A stretch of 64,000 nt of DNA from Panopea generosa (GCA_029582155.1 CM055895.1:45748750-45812749); one strand, 5' to 3'. Numbered from the stretch's first letter, positions 35,701 to 50,700 are shown. Notes: generated by a model from the sequence alone, not told the origin. Made by a program: numbers and translations.

Positions 35701-38700
35701 CTTAAAATAGATTGATGGTCGTGAAAAGCGAAATTGTTTTATAAATGCCAGTTATACAGGATCAAGTGAAACAGATTTCACGGTTGCTTTTCATGTAAGA
35801 CAGGGAGTCGTTACATACAGACCTATTGTATAGTAAAACCTGTCAAGTGGATAAGTCGCTTAAGACGTTGTATGAGAAGGCCAGTAGGCCTATTTAGATT
35901 ACTTTTTTATTCTATGATCTGATCTGTTATTCAAACAACACATTAAAATATAGAAAATAGATTTTAGAAATAATCAATTTTAATTATAAATATTTAAAAT
36001 AAAATAAGCAGAAACCTGGTTACTCATCCTCTACCTTAATGGCCACTCAGGACCTTCAATCCTTTGGTTTTGTTCCCCTGTTTAATGGAAACAATATCTG
36101 TTCATTATTATAATTTCAATAAAACTTAGTATTAAAAGTGATATTTAAAGTGTTTATTTAAAGGTTCTTGAAGGGAGAGTTCAATAATTTGCTCTTTTAA
36201 TGTTTGTGCCTCTTTATGAAATATGTGTATACACCATGGACATAGTTGTATTACTCTGTTTTATTTTTCTTTCTTTTTTTTTTGTCATAAAAATAATTTC
36301 AGCAGAATAAAGACCAATTTACTTGCTATATCCATAGCTTTAACTTAACATGAATGTCTGTTTGTTATTCTACTTTAACCACATGGATTGCCTATGTGGA
36401 TTTTTTTTTTATGTTTTGTAAGAAATTTTAGTTGGCAAATGACAGTATCAATTCTTGTGCTTCTTAAAAAAAACCACATCCAAATGTTCACAAATGGCAC
36501 GAAATTCGGGGTGCGCAAAAACTGGGTACTCGATGAAATTACATGATTTTTAACTATTTAAAATCATTTTAGTGGATCTGTTTTTAAATTGATATTGTAT
36601 GCAGAAATGTTATTTTCATAGAATCTAGGTTATGACTATATACTCCCAGGATAATACGTTTTAAGATTTGTGAATGACATGATATTCATTTGTTAGCCAG
36701 TAATGCATTTACCAAGAGTGTAGTTCAGAATTAGCTGATACTCTCTATTTGATTTGTTTTTAATTATATGAAACTCACTCTGTATGTGGATGAATTTTTT
36801 TTTCATTTACCTGGAATTTTTGGCAATATTGCCTTCTTCAACTGACTGTCTGTTGGTCACTTGACACCATCTTATCAAGTGACACAAGGAGATCACTCCA
36901 GGCCTTTGTCTTGGTTGAAGGATGGCTGCCTCTGTGATATGGAGATTGCTGCCTTGACTTTGCTCTTTAATTAGGTTGTCTTTACTGGGGATGATTTTGA
37001 TGTCATCCAGAGTGATGAAATGACCCGTTTGGAAACATGTTCTTAAGATTTAATTATATTTTATTGCCATCTTATTTACAACAATGGGGTTGGGTCAAAA
37101 AATCTCACAGCATTAGTTGCGGCCCTGGTAACAGGAACAGTTTTCATTAAATAGACTTATAATGAAGTAATAATGATTCAGTTTAAAAAATATATCATAC
37201 AATAAAATAGAATATACCGGTAGATTGAATAAATATACAAACCAAAACATCTGAGAAAGGAACTTTTCCAATAAAGAGATATATTTACACATCATGTTTG
37301 ATATAAACATGATCATGTTTTATCATATTTAAAATTTATGGTCATGATAACCAAGCAAATTTTGTTGGTAAAGTTATTTTTTTTATCTCGTGTTACTTTT
37401 GTAATGTATAATTTATGGACATTTGCTAAAAATGCCTCATCAGGCTGACAAATGCAAAATGTTGAATAATGCAATAAGGAATTATTAAATAATTGTTTAA
37501 CTTAACACTAAAGAGTAAAATAACGAATTGCATATTTTAGATATATCTACTGTACGTAACCTTGAGTTGTTACAAAATCAGCGTGATGTTCGTAGTGACC
37601 ACACCTTGTATGGTATACTCAACTACACAAAAACAGCAGGAGGGGCACGGTTACTGAGATCCAATATTCTACAGCCACCATCAGGTAATCTAAAGGGATT
37701 TTTTTTGTTAGATTTTTCAGTAATTTCTAAAAGGCCATAATATTATGAAAGATTGTTTTATACAAAGCAATGTTTTAAGTGAATTGAATACACAACAAAT
37801 CTTAATCCAAGTTATCAGATACATGTATGTGGTAGAGCAAAGAATGCAGGATCTTGTTGTATGGTGTTTAGCTTCGCTTTCAACAATTTTTCAGTCATAT
37901 CGCGACGGTGTCTACTCGAGACAGTATTCTAAGCGCTGTCAGTATCATGCCGTAGACACATGGTATGATTCCCGACCCAATCACATTATACTGACACCAG
38001 GTCGACTAGACCTAGAACTCTCCTCTAAATGCTGAGCATCAAGCGAGGAAGCTTCTAGTACCATTTTTAAAGTCTTTGGTATGACCCGGCTGGGGATTGA
38101 ACCCACGACCTCTGCATGCTACCACTAGACCATGCCGCAGTCTGCAGGATCTGAGGATCATGTTTGGTGATGTTGTTAAGAAGACACTATAAACATATGT
38201 TTTAATAGTAAATTGTTTTATCCAAGAAAATGTTTGAGTACCAGTTGTAGGAACTTGTTGTTAAATAAATGATTTTAAACAAGAGGAGAATACATTATGT
38301 TTTTTGCATAAAACCTGCTCTTGACCATGCCTGTAAATAGAAAACTATGAGTAATATTGACATTTTCTGTTGAATTAACATTAAGATACTTATTGTTGCT
38401 ATGATTATAGTTATTTAAAAGTCTTGAGTTTTATTTTTGGGTATTTGGGTATTAATCTAGTAATGCTTATTTAAGACATAGAAACAATCATGCTTCGCCA
38501 AGATGTTGTATCAGAACTGATAGAGAAGGAGGATGTATTCTACAACCTGGAGGCTGTGATCAGTCGCTTTCTTGATATTGATCACTTGCTGGCACTGTGT
38601 GTCCAAGTACCCAAACAGGAGAATGTCAAGACAGCTGAAAATAAAATCACAAACATGATGTACCTAAAGCACACATTGGAGTTGGTGGCTCCGCTCCGTG

Positions 38701-41700
38701 AAGCCCTGGGGAACTGTGAGAATAAACTTCTTAAGGCATCATACAAGGTATTTACTAAATTAGATGTAAAACCTCACAGTGAGATAAAAAAAAAAGTGTT
38801 TAATATCTTGTTGTTTGGTGTTTAATGTCCCTCTCAACAATTTTTCAGTCATACCACAACGGTGTCTACTTGAGAGAGTATTCTAAGTGCTGCCACATTG
38901 AAGTATCATACCACAGACACATGGTATGATAACCCCACCCAGTCACATTATACTGACACCAGGTCAACCAGTCCTAGAATTTTCCTCGCAATGCTGCTCA
39001 ATAACTAGAGTATTCTTCATCAGAACTGAAGCAAACTTACACTAAGTGTGAATCTCTATAAAATCTAGGCCAAGTTCAATAACCATCTAATTTAGACTAT
39101 TGTCTTTTGAGTTATGGCCCTTTAATTAAGTAAAAATTGCTAAAATTTACCATTTCTGCTCAATAACTAGATTATTCTTTATCAGAACTGAAGCAAACTT
39201 ACACAAAGTGTGCATCTCTATTAAATCTAGGCCAAGTTTGATAACCAGCCAATACAGACCATTATCTTTAGAGATATGGCCCTTTAATTAGTCAAAAATT
39301 CCAAAAAAGCTCGTTTCCGCTCAATGACTAGAGTATTCTTTATCAGAACTGAAGCAAACTTTCACAAAGTGTGGATCTCTATAAAATCTAGGCCATATTT
39401 AATAACCAGCCAATTCAAACTATTATCTTTTGAGTTCTGGCCCCTTAATTAGTCAAAAATGCTAAAATTTACCGTTTCCGCTCAATAACTAGATTATTCT
39501 TTATCTGAACTGATGCCAACTTACACAAAGCGTGTATCTCTATAAAACCTGAGCCAAGTTCGATAACCAGCAAATTCTGACCATTACCTTCAGAGTAATG
39601 GCCCTTTAATTAGTCAAAAATGCTAAAACTGATTATTTCCGCAACCAAGCTTGTACAATTTTTCTAGCAGTAAATTAAAATTTTCTTTTGTTATTTTGAT
39701 GAAGATACTAAAAAAGTTAGGATTGATGTATTGATATATATTAAAATGAAACTCCATTAACATGCACATTTTTATCTTGAAAATGGTTTGCGATGCCCTT
39801 GCTCAGTTGATAACCATGATCAAAAAATATTATAAAAAATACAAATGATTAGAGAAATGTACAGGTCCGTTTAAAAATTTTACCACCGATATTTTTTGTT
39901 TATTTTCTGCTACAATGTACATGAAATTCTGGAATGAAATAGAGTTATAGTTACAGAATAGCTAAAATGTTTGAAAAACATGATTTTCGGGGAATTTCCA
40001 CTACTCTTGTTCAAGTCTGGTATGTCTCAGCAAAGGATCGAACCCATGACATGCTGCATGTAAGGTACTAGATCATCACTGCGGTATATTTAAATTCTTT
40101 ATTCAGTGAAATACTGTATTAAAGATGTTTACATGACTACAAATTGGAAGTTTTTGCAAAGGCAGCTTTGGATATTATTTAAGTTCAATAGAGCTAATAG
40201 TTATTGATCAATCATTTCTATAATATTGTGTTTTCATGTGTATTTAAATGCATGGATAGTTATTTTGTCTCGTTTATATGGAAACTATTTGTATTGGGGT
40301 TTTTTAACGCTACTCAAATATGTAAGAGAAATTTTGTGAAAAATTAATTTTGAAATTCCAATCAACAAGTCTTGTTTAAATAAGATAGTGTCAGAATATT
40401 CAAGTTTTTACATACAATTTACAATACATAGAATTCTGTAAGTGAATAAAACACCTTTCAAATAAAACCTCTTTCGTTTTCTAGTCAGTTTTATTAGCTA
40501 CAGTAAGGCAAGTGAATATTTTTATGAAGATGTCCTAATCTTGCATATTTTATACTTAATCACAAAATATATTTAAATATTTTTAAAGAGATCTAGTCCT
40601 GTAGGCCATGTTTATTTTTCATTTTATTTTTTTCCATAATGTGTATGCAAGACTTATGTCAGACTTGAATATCAGTATAGTTGTTTTCTAATTTTAGATT
40701 TTAATGCTTTTTATGCCCCCGCCATTTTCAATGGGGGTGCGTATAGTAGCACTGCTGTCCATACATACGTATTTCCTGTATGTATGAAAATGGTTTCCGA
40801 CTTATATATCTTTAGTTTAATGATTATTGACAAATGTCAAGAAATTGGTTTTCACTCAGTGTCTCTTGAAGGATTAGGTGGATTTAATTCATATTTGGTA
40901 GAAATATGAACGGTGATAAACAATAGCTCAAGTTTGATTTCCATCAAAATCCCTACATATTAATTAGGTGTTCTGGGCTCTGATTGGCTGATTATTTCTG
41001 GCCTCTAAAGTCTTTATTTATATACTGATTTTGACGAAAATTTATATTTGGCTTTATATTAACAAGACCCAGGTCAAGTTTAACAATAGATGGAATTGGC
41101 ACATATTAATTAGGTGATTTGGACTCTGATTGGCTGACAGTTTCCGACCTCACAAATCTTTATTGATGGACCGATTTTGCTGAAACTTGATATTTGGCTT
41201 TATTGATATCTACAATGTAGTTACAAAGCAGGGGCATCTGTGTCCCATGGACGCATTTCTAGTTTTAATTTATATATCGAGTTACAGCTTGCAAGTTGGA
41301 AAATATAATATGCAAGAGAACAGAATTATATTGAAAATGTTGATCAATGAAATGGAAATGATATTCAACTAGGTTAATATAAATATATGTCATGTGTTTA
41401 TTATTTATAACACTCCTGAGTCGTAAATTAATTGTTAACATTTTTATAATGTTTTTAAATTTAAAAAAAAAGCTGCTGGAGGATCCAAGGTTTACTGTTA
41501 TGCTTAACAAAATCAACTGCATCATAAACGAAGATGCCAGGTACCAGAAAGGGGCCTTCAACATGAGATCGCAGAAGTGCTTTGCTGTAAAGGTATTATT
41601 TCTATTTACTTCTTGCATTAAAGTGTTCACTGTTGTCTCCATTGTGGTTTTTCACCATTTCTTTTAATGACTTCATTGTTCAAATATTCCTTGGTTGGTA

Positions 41701-44700
41701 ACTGTTTAGATTTTATGACTCCACTTTCAAAGAATGGTAAGGTGTTATCTCTGTCCATCTATGTATCCATCAACTTCGATATTTGTCAAAAAAAGCTGGT
41801 CAAATTTTACAGGACTTTGTTTTTTGTCAAATTTACAAACATGTAGCAGAGGTAGTTTATACTACTTTATCTTAGCTCGATTGAGATGAAAGCTCATAGG
41901 TTATATGAACCGCTCTCACGTCTGCTTCCTGGGTAGAACCAGTACTGAGTGTTGTTTTATGAGAGGCATCAGGTCGATCGGGGAATTGAATCTGGCATGA
42001 GCGGCCAACATTTTATCCATTACACTATTGCCCGGTTGCCATATTGGTGCCTCTGCTGGATAATGTGTATAAATTTACAAATGGATAGCTTTTAAGTTTC
42101 AGCAGTAACATGTTAAAAGTTAATTCATTAGCATGTTGAAATTCTCTAGGTTTGAGGAAAAGTAAACACACTTTTACATGAAGATAAAGTTAATACATTA
42201 TTTAAGTTTTAATACTCCAGTGATATCCAGTTCTGAAAACAATGATTATGTATCCAATATGAATATTCATCTGCAATTGTTATAAATATTACAATATTTA
42301 ATCTCAAATGAAAAATGAAAAAAAAATACAAAATTGAAATGTAACTTGTGTTTTATTTGTTGCAGCCAAATATTAACGGTAATGGTTTGGAGTTGTGTTT
42401 CCTACAAAGTGCATGACTTTATTTAAATATTCTCTTCCTTTCGGCCATTGTGACTGATATTTAAAGGGTTTGTGTGTCTGTAGACATTTCCCAAGCTTGG
42501 TAAGTGAAAATATATGTCAACTACCTGAAGATGGACAATTGTGCTACTCTTATTCGTTCCAAATGTTTCCTCCACCAATAAAACTGGATGCCATATATGA
42601 CATGTTATGTTCTGAAAATAATGTCATTTCTTCTCTTAAAATCATACTGATTTTGTATTAGTTCATAAGTTAACTATTGCCAGTGCTCCAGATAAGCTTT
42701 TCTTCAAATGAATATTTTACTTGTTCAATTTTATGCACGCTTGTTTTATAATATTAAGGGTAAACATGGACATTTTAATCAAATTGCTATTTAAAATAAA
42801 TCTAATCAACACTGATATTGTTTGTATCCAATCTTTACTGTACCACTTACTTTAAATTTCAATGCTTTATTCAGAAATTTAATGCTTAAATACCCCAAAA
42901 ATAGAGCTTATCTGGAGCCCTGTATTTTAATTTCAGTCCTGTTAAAGAGGTCTAGCCTCTATTTAGTTATATTTATAAGATTGCGTTATCATTATTTAAC
43001 GTTATTAATCATTATTTTATCCTTAAAATATGAGACTCGTGGTCCATGATGGGTGATGCCATTAAATATTCGTTTATGTTGTATGTTGTGATCCATCTTT
43101 CACTGATATATAAATCTAAAAGTACTTTTGCATAAATAAATGTTGTAACTGAAATGTTTTAATACCAAATATACTTGTTTTATTTTGTATTTTTTTTTAG
43201 AGAGAAATGTTTAAATTATATCTTAAAACAAGAAATGTCACTGTTAAGTGTCGCATGCCCACCAAATGGTCTGTGAAAATAACAATATAAAATTATGTTG
43301 TCTGACTGGACAAGTGATATAAAAAACTAATGTAATTGCCTGACTTGTGTCAAGCTATTTTAAAATCCCTCCATGTAAGACAAATTACAGATCAGTTATG
43401 AAATATCGAACAAACTTAAAATGTGACCTTGAGGTAAGGTTCTGGGTCTTAACGTGACACGTCGTTATGTCATGTTGATAAATTGAGCCAAGTGTTTTTG
43501 AAATCCATCCATGTATGATAAAGTTACAGGATGAACTTGAAATCTCAAACAGACTCAAAATGTTGCCATACAAACTCAAAGTGTGACCTTGACCTTTGAG
43601 GTACGGGTCTAGGTCTTATGTGTGACACTTTGTCATGTCATCTTGATCAATTGAGCTAAGTTAAAAACAAAGTGATAGACCAGACACACAATATCAAACA
43701 AATTGACAGTGTGACCTTGACCTTTGAGGAAAGGTTCTGGTTCTTACATATGACACTTAATTATGTCATGTTGATCAACTGAGCCAAGTGTTTTTGAAAT
43801 TTATCCATGACAAAGCTACAGACCAGACACGAAATCTCAAACAGACTGAAAGTGTTGTCAAACAAAGTTAAATTGTGACCTTGACCTTTGAAGTGGGAGT
43901 GTGGGTGTAAAGTATAACAAGTTGTCATGTTATGTTGATCATTGGAAGCAAGTATTTATAAAATTCATCCATGGATCACAAAGTTACAGGCCGGACACAA
44001 AATTTCAATCAGATTGAAAGTGTTATCAAACAAAGTTAAATTGTGACCATGACTTTTGAAGTGGGAGTCTGGTTGTAACGTGTGACATGTCATCATGTTA
44101 TGTTGGTCATTTGTAGCAAGTATTAACAAAATCCATCTGTGCATGACAAAGTTTCAGGCTGGACACGAAATCTCACACTGACTCAGTGTTGTCAAACAAA
44201 CTCAAAGTGTGACATTGACCTTTGAGATACGGGTGTAGGTCTTATTCGCGACATGTCGTCATGTTATGTTGATCATTTGTAGCAAGTATTTATAAAATCC
44301 ATTAATACATGACAAAGTTACAGGCCGGACACGAAATCTCACTCGGACTCAAGTGTTGTCAAACAAACTCAAAGTGTGACCTTGAACTTTGAAGTACAGG
44401 TGTGGGTCTTAATCGCAACATGTCATCATCATGTTATGTTAATCATATGTATTGAGTATTTATAAAATCCATTAATGCATGACAAAGTTACAGGTCGTAC
44501 ACAAAATTTCAAACAGACTCAAAGTGTTGTCAAACAAACTCAAAGTGTGACCTTGACATTTGAGGTACGGGTGTGGGTTTACTTGCAATACGTTGTAATA
44601 TTATGTTGATCATTTGTAGCAAATATTAACAAAATCCATCTATACATGACAAAGTTACAGGCCAGACATGAAATCTCATACAGACTCGATGTGTGACCTT

Positions 44701-47700
44701 GACCTTTGAGGTACGGGTGTGGGTCTTACTCGAGATATGTCGTCATGTTATGTTGATCATGTGTAGCATGTATTTTTAGAATTAATTAATGCATGACAAA
44801 GTTACAGGTCAGAAACGAAATCTCAAACAGACTCAAAGTGTTGTCAGACAAACTCTAAGTGTGACCTTGACCTTTGAAGTACAGGTGTGGGTCTTACTTG
44901 CGACACGTCGTCATGTTATGTTGATATTTTGTAGCAAGTTAGTATTTTTAAAATCTCACACAGATTCAAAGTGTTGTCAAACAAATTCAAAGTGTGACCT
45001 TGAACTTTGAGGTATGGGTGTGGGTCATACTCGCGACACATCGTCGTGTTATGTTGATCATTTGTAGCATGTATTCTTAAAATCAATTAATGCATGACAA
45101 AGTTACAGGCCAGAAACGAAATCTCAAACAGACTCAAAGTGTTGTCAAACAAACTCTAAGTGTGACCTTGACATTTGAGGTACGGGTGTGGGTCTTACTC
45201 ACGACACGTCGTCATGTTATGTTGATCATTTGTAGCAAGTATTTTTAAAATCAATTAATGCATGACAAAGTTCAGTCCAGACACGAAATCTCACACAGAC
45301 TCAAAGTGTTGTCAAACAAATTCAAAGTGTGACCTTGAACTTTGAGGTATGGGTGTGGGTCATACTTGCGACACATCGTCGTGTTATGTTGATCATTTGT
45401 AGCAAGTATTAACAAAATCCATCTATGCATGGCAAAATACTGGACGGAAGGACAGATACTGCGATTACTATATGCCAGCCCAAAAAATTGTGAGGTGGGG
45501 GGGGGGGGGGGGGGGGGTATAAGGACTGTAACTGTATATATTTGAATTTAATCATGGTACCATTGCGATGAAATATGTGTGAAGTTTTATATCTGACAAC
45601 TGCAGTGACTAGAATTCCTTCCAAATATTTGAAAATACTTTTCTTTTTCTACAGGTCTACTTGACATAGCCAGGAAAACTTATACAGAAATTGTAGATGA
45701 CATTGCAGGTACCAGTATTAAATATTGTTATAATATTCTAAGCTATGTACGGGAAGCCTGATTTGTATTGGTTAATTTTAAAATATTTATTTATTATCTT
45801 ATCAGCACTCTAAATAAGATGTGTATTTGTGTAAATACACAAACAAAAATGATCAAGTATGCATTTGTTTTGAAAATCAAGCGTATAAATACTCTAAAAG
45901 AATCTCCATGTAGGTACGCAATGATTTTGATTTCCAATCGTATCGATGTATAACATAACTGAGAATTCATTGTTTACTTTGAGAGATGATCGACCGTAAC
46001 AATAACTGAAAAGTAGAGTATTCAACAAAAAAATGATCTAGGGGGGTTATCAATTTTACGTCTTGTTACAATTACTGAAAAGTGAAGTATCAAACCATAA
46101 TGTCCAACAGCGATATTGGCAGGTATTCGGTTTTTCGTCCTTTCAATGTGCTTGAGTTTATATGAAAAAGTTGTACACCAATGTTATTTTCAAAATGGTG
46201 TCACGTGCGAGAAATATACAAAAACAAACAAATACTTAACTGGATTATTTTGAAGTAATCAATTGCATACTCGCGAACAAGGTTAAATGTGGAAAAGCAC
46301 ATTATAAAGCCATTGATAAATGAACTGATTGAAAATCCATATCATGTTCGGAGAAAAAAGTAAAAAAAAAACAACATGATAGACAATCCATCAACAATAA
46401 GACCTTGGCTGAATGGAAAGTCAAATTTCTGTGGTTGTAAACAGAATTAAGGGCAACATGTTCCTAATCACCTAAAAATTATGTAAAATATTAAAATGAT
46501 ATTGTTGTTTATGCAGCCTGTTTTATATTCACTGTCTTAATAGTTAAATCAAAACCACTGATCACAGTAATACTGTACTTACCTTGATTCGTTGCTTTGA
46601 TATATTATACCGTAATTCATATACTCCATTAATTCAAATTGCTGGAGTATTGGTACTCCTACAAATTGGTCAGTACTCCTTTTTTTATGCTCCCCCAAAG
46701 GGGGGGAAGCATATAGTCGTCGCTTCGTCCGTCCGTGCATCCCCAAGTTCTTGTCTGGGCTATTTCTCTACAACCTCTGGTTGGAATTTTATGCAACTTG
46801 CTAAGATGCATCATTACCAAATGCAGATGCGCATTTTGTCTTTGTGTTCCCGTTTGATGACTTTTCACTAAGTTATGGCCCTTTGATTATGTCTGTGACC
46901 AAATTCTTGTCCGTGCTATTTCTCTTCAACTCCATATTGGAACTTTATGAAACTTGCTAGGATATATCACTACCAAGTTGAGATGTGCAGATTGTCTTTA
47001 TGTTCCGGTTTGATGATTTTTCACGAAGTAATGGCGCTTTGATTATGTCTGTGACCAAATTCTTGTCCACGCTATTTTTTTTACAACCTCGGGTTGGAAT
47101 TTTATGAAACTTGCTAGGATGCATCATAATGATCTATTTCAAAGTATGTTGTACAATGTATTATATCACAAAATAAAAAAAAAAATGTTTTGACTTTCTT
47201 TTAGAACTCTCACAGTTGATTCCTCCATTCAATATCATTACAATATGGTACAGAGACAAACACTCACTTGGGGGAGCATCCATCGGTTCCACCAATATTT
47301 TCTTGTTTGAAATTGAGGAGTTAAATATTCCACTGACTAAAACCTTATCTAGAGTGCTGTTTTATCTGTGTTATTCCTGCAGCCATTTTATTTCCCTGCA
47401 TTTTTCAGTTGTTTGTCAGCCAGTTTCTCTTTATTAAGGTAGTTTGTGGTGTTCCTATCAGATTTTTTATCATCTGGCGTAAATTATCAAAAATCTATAC
47501 ACTTATACTATGAAGTATCAGCTTTCATTTTAGCTTTGATTTTTGATAGTCTTGCAGAACAGAGCCCCCTAGCAGTAAGAGTTTTCCTGAAGATTTTCAC
47601 AGTTTGTTTGTTATAAAATGGTCAATATTAATTGAAAATTGTTTTAATTAAGGGGGATATGGTTATGGTCTCCTTCCATCTATGAGTCCAACCGTCTGTC

Positions 47701-50700
47701 TATAACACTTTTGTCTGGAGCATAACTACAAAACTATTCTAGTGATTTTGTTGAATCTTCACACAATGACAGAGGACATTGAGAGGAAGTGCAATGTATA
47801 AAAACCGTAACTTGTAACTTGCTTACTTTTATATTTTATCTCCCTTTATTAAATTTACTTGTATGGAGCATAACTCAAAACTATTTAACCCTTTGCTCCA
47901 TAAGCATTTTCTTGGGTTCTTCCAAATTGAAAGCATTAATTCACCACATATCAGCAATGGGTGAATTGGTTTTAGATTAACTGACAGAGTGGGAAACGGT
48001 GCAGGAAGTGTTCAGATTGCTCGTCACAAGCTTGTCCGGAACATAACTCAAAGTGTTCTAGCGATTTAGTTGATAGTTTACACCTAATCATTATGCAGGG
48101 GTTGATTAAAACGTGGGTTTAAAAACAACAAATATTGAACATTCATATTTAATTGTGCAAAAATGCTCTGGTACAAGTTCTTGAATTTTACATATGTTGA
48201 AACTGTATTAATTTCACTAAAATATGACCGAATAAAAAGAGGCAGTGTTCATGCAAGTTGTTGGTTTTTTTTTCATCAATTCTAATTTAAAGCTTTTTCG
48301 TGCAATCAGCCGTGAATGTTCAAAATTCGTTTCTTTTAGCACCTTCAAAGTAATAGCATAAAAGATAAAAACAATTAAATTCATCTTTTTATGGTAACAG
48401 ACCTTGTGAATCAGATGTCGGGCACATACAACCTACCTCTCAAGTGGAGTTACAGTTCTGCCCGGGGATTCCATATCCAGATGTTGGGAAATGCCACTGA
48501 AGGATATACAACAGATAATTTGCCGGAAGTGTTCATTAAAGTCACAAAACTAAAAAATACCTTCAGTTTTACCACAGCTGATCTGGTAGAGTATATTATA
48601 ATGTAATTGTATACAAATGAATTGTTTTATGGCTCTCTGACTAAATACATGAGCTATCTTAAATGGACATCACCTATATTGCAGTTATTTTCCCATCTTA
48701 ACATTAAAACTGCACATTAAATTATCAAACATCTTTTGTTTTGGGTATTCTGTACAATAACTTTATTGTATTTGTCTCTAAAGTGTAAAATTCTTTAATT
48801 TTGTTAACTAAATGCTAAATCTTGGCACGCAATAATGTCACTTGTTGGCACAGTATTGGGTTATGCTAAAGCATTGATAAATAAAACGGAAAATGTTGAC
48901 CTGTGTATTCTTCACATATAAGATAAACTACAAGGACGGAATTAACCATTATCTTCAAATGAGACCTTCCTCTTTGTGATCAAATAAACTTTTCATCACT
49001 TACTAAACAGAAAATTATAGGTGATGCATCTTTAAAGAACTGTGAATTTGACAAAGTATAATCCCTTTATCTTGACCCATCTCATTTATCGTGTTACAAC
49101 AGTACATTTACCTCTTAATTAAATACATATTGCAATATTTTGTTTTCAATTAATTTTTCATCACTCATTAATACCCCCCCCCCCCTCAATTCGATTCATA
49201 TCGCTTGGTCCACAGAACACTCGGTTAATGCCTATTGCAATGCAATTCAGTTCATATTGCTTGGTCCTCAGTACAATCCATCAATACTTATTACTATATT
49301 TGGTTCACAGTTAAATAAGTCGATACCTATTGCAATATTTGGTCCATCATTTAGTGAGTCAATACAACCTGCAATAGTTGGTCTACAATTCAATTAGTAT
49401 TGCATTACTTGGTCCACAATTCAGTTCATATTGCTTGGTCCACAGGACAATCAGTCCATATCTGTTGCAATACTTAGTCCACAATTCAATAAGTATTGCA
49501 GTACATGGTCCAAAATTCAGTTCATATTCCTTGGTTCACAGTGCAGTTGGTCAATATCTATTGCAAGACTTGATCCACAAATCAATGAGTATTGTTATAC
49601 TTGATCCACAATACAGTTCATATTGCTTGGTCCACAGTTCAATCAGTCAATACCTATTGCAATCCACATTTCAATGCTTATTGGGCTCTGCTTGGTCAAA
49701 CATCTTTAGCTACTGTGAGATTGTATCATTTATTATGTTACTATATATATAGATACATATGCTGTCAGATGTCTTTTATTTAAGATATCTCTTTTGCGTT
49801 CTAGTCGATGATTTTGCAGTCAAAAAATTGCCAGCTTTGAACATTAGCAATATTATTTCAGATGATTCTCACAGCTGTATGTCAGAGAGTGAAGACAAGA
49901 GTTTTTCTAGTTCCATATTTAGTTTAGTATTGCAGCATGTTTAATGACAAGTATTAATATTAAATTATTTTACTGATTAATGAGATATTTGTACATTCTT
50001 TTCTTATAGATAAAGATGAATGGTAAGTGCATTGTTTCAGTTCCTTTAATTTACCACAGTAAATAAAAATTATCAATATGGCCAATATGGCATGTGCTCA
50101 AACCAAGTATTGTAAAAGAGTTGTAATGGTAACAATGTTTAATGGATCATTCCTAATGATTGCATAATAATAATGCACCAAAGGCACATGATGGCCTTGG
50201 CCATTTTAGTTCATGTCTTACACATGTTTTCATATACATTTGAAGTCTTATTTAATTCAAACATTGGCTATTGAATAACTTCCTTTAAATAATAGGAATG
50301 TTGAAAAACAACAACATTTTCATGCAAAAATGTCATAATTTTTGTGAGGAAATCCCCAGGAATACATTTATAAATATGAAATATATATTGTATATAAATA
50401 TGATTATACTAGTCAGTATTTACAGTCTGCTTGGTTACATTGCAACTGCATTATTGCTATTACTAGAAACCACTGGTTATGTTTGACATGATCAACATAT
50501 CACTTGTTTGTCTAGTTAATTAACATACTTGTTTTCCATCAGTTTAAAGTCGGGCTTGATTAGCTCAGTCAGTTACCATCTTACTATCAATCCAGGGGCC
50601 ATGAGTTTGAATCCTTGCCCAGTAACAGTCTCTGTGATGATTGATGTACGACATTGTGTCTCGTTATCATTCGTCTCTCACCGCTGATTCAAGTAGGAAT

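Noticed and set aside
47216-47437. Open frame after tttctttttag, considered as an extra MSH4 exon between exons 12 and 13
   Set aside because: The peptide has no MSH4 similarity, and exons 12 and 13 already join in phase with conserved sequence.
50551-50640. tRNA gene
   Set aside because: A and B boxes are present, but the stems do not pair as a tRNA and a SINE body follows. The same applies to the other tRNA-like heads in the window.
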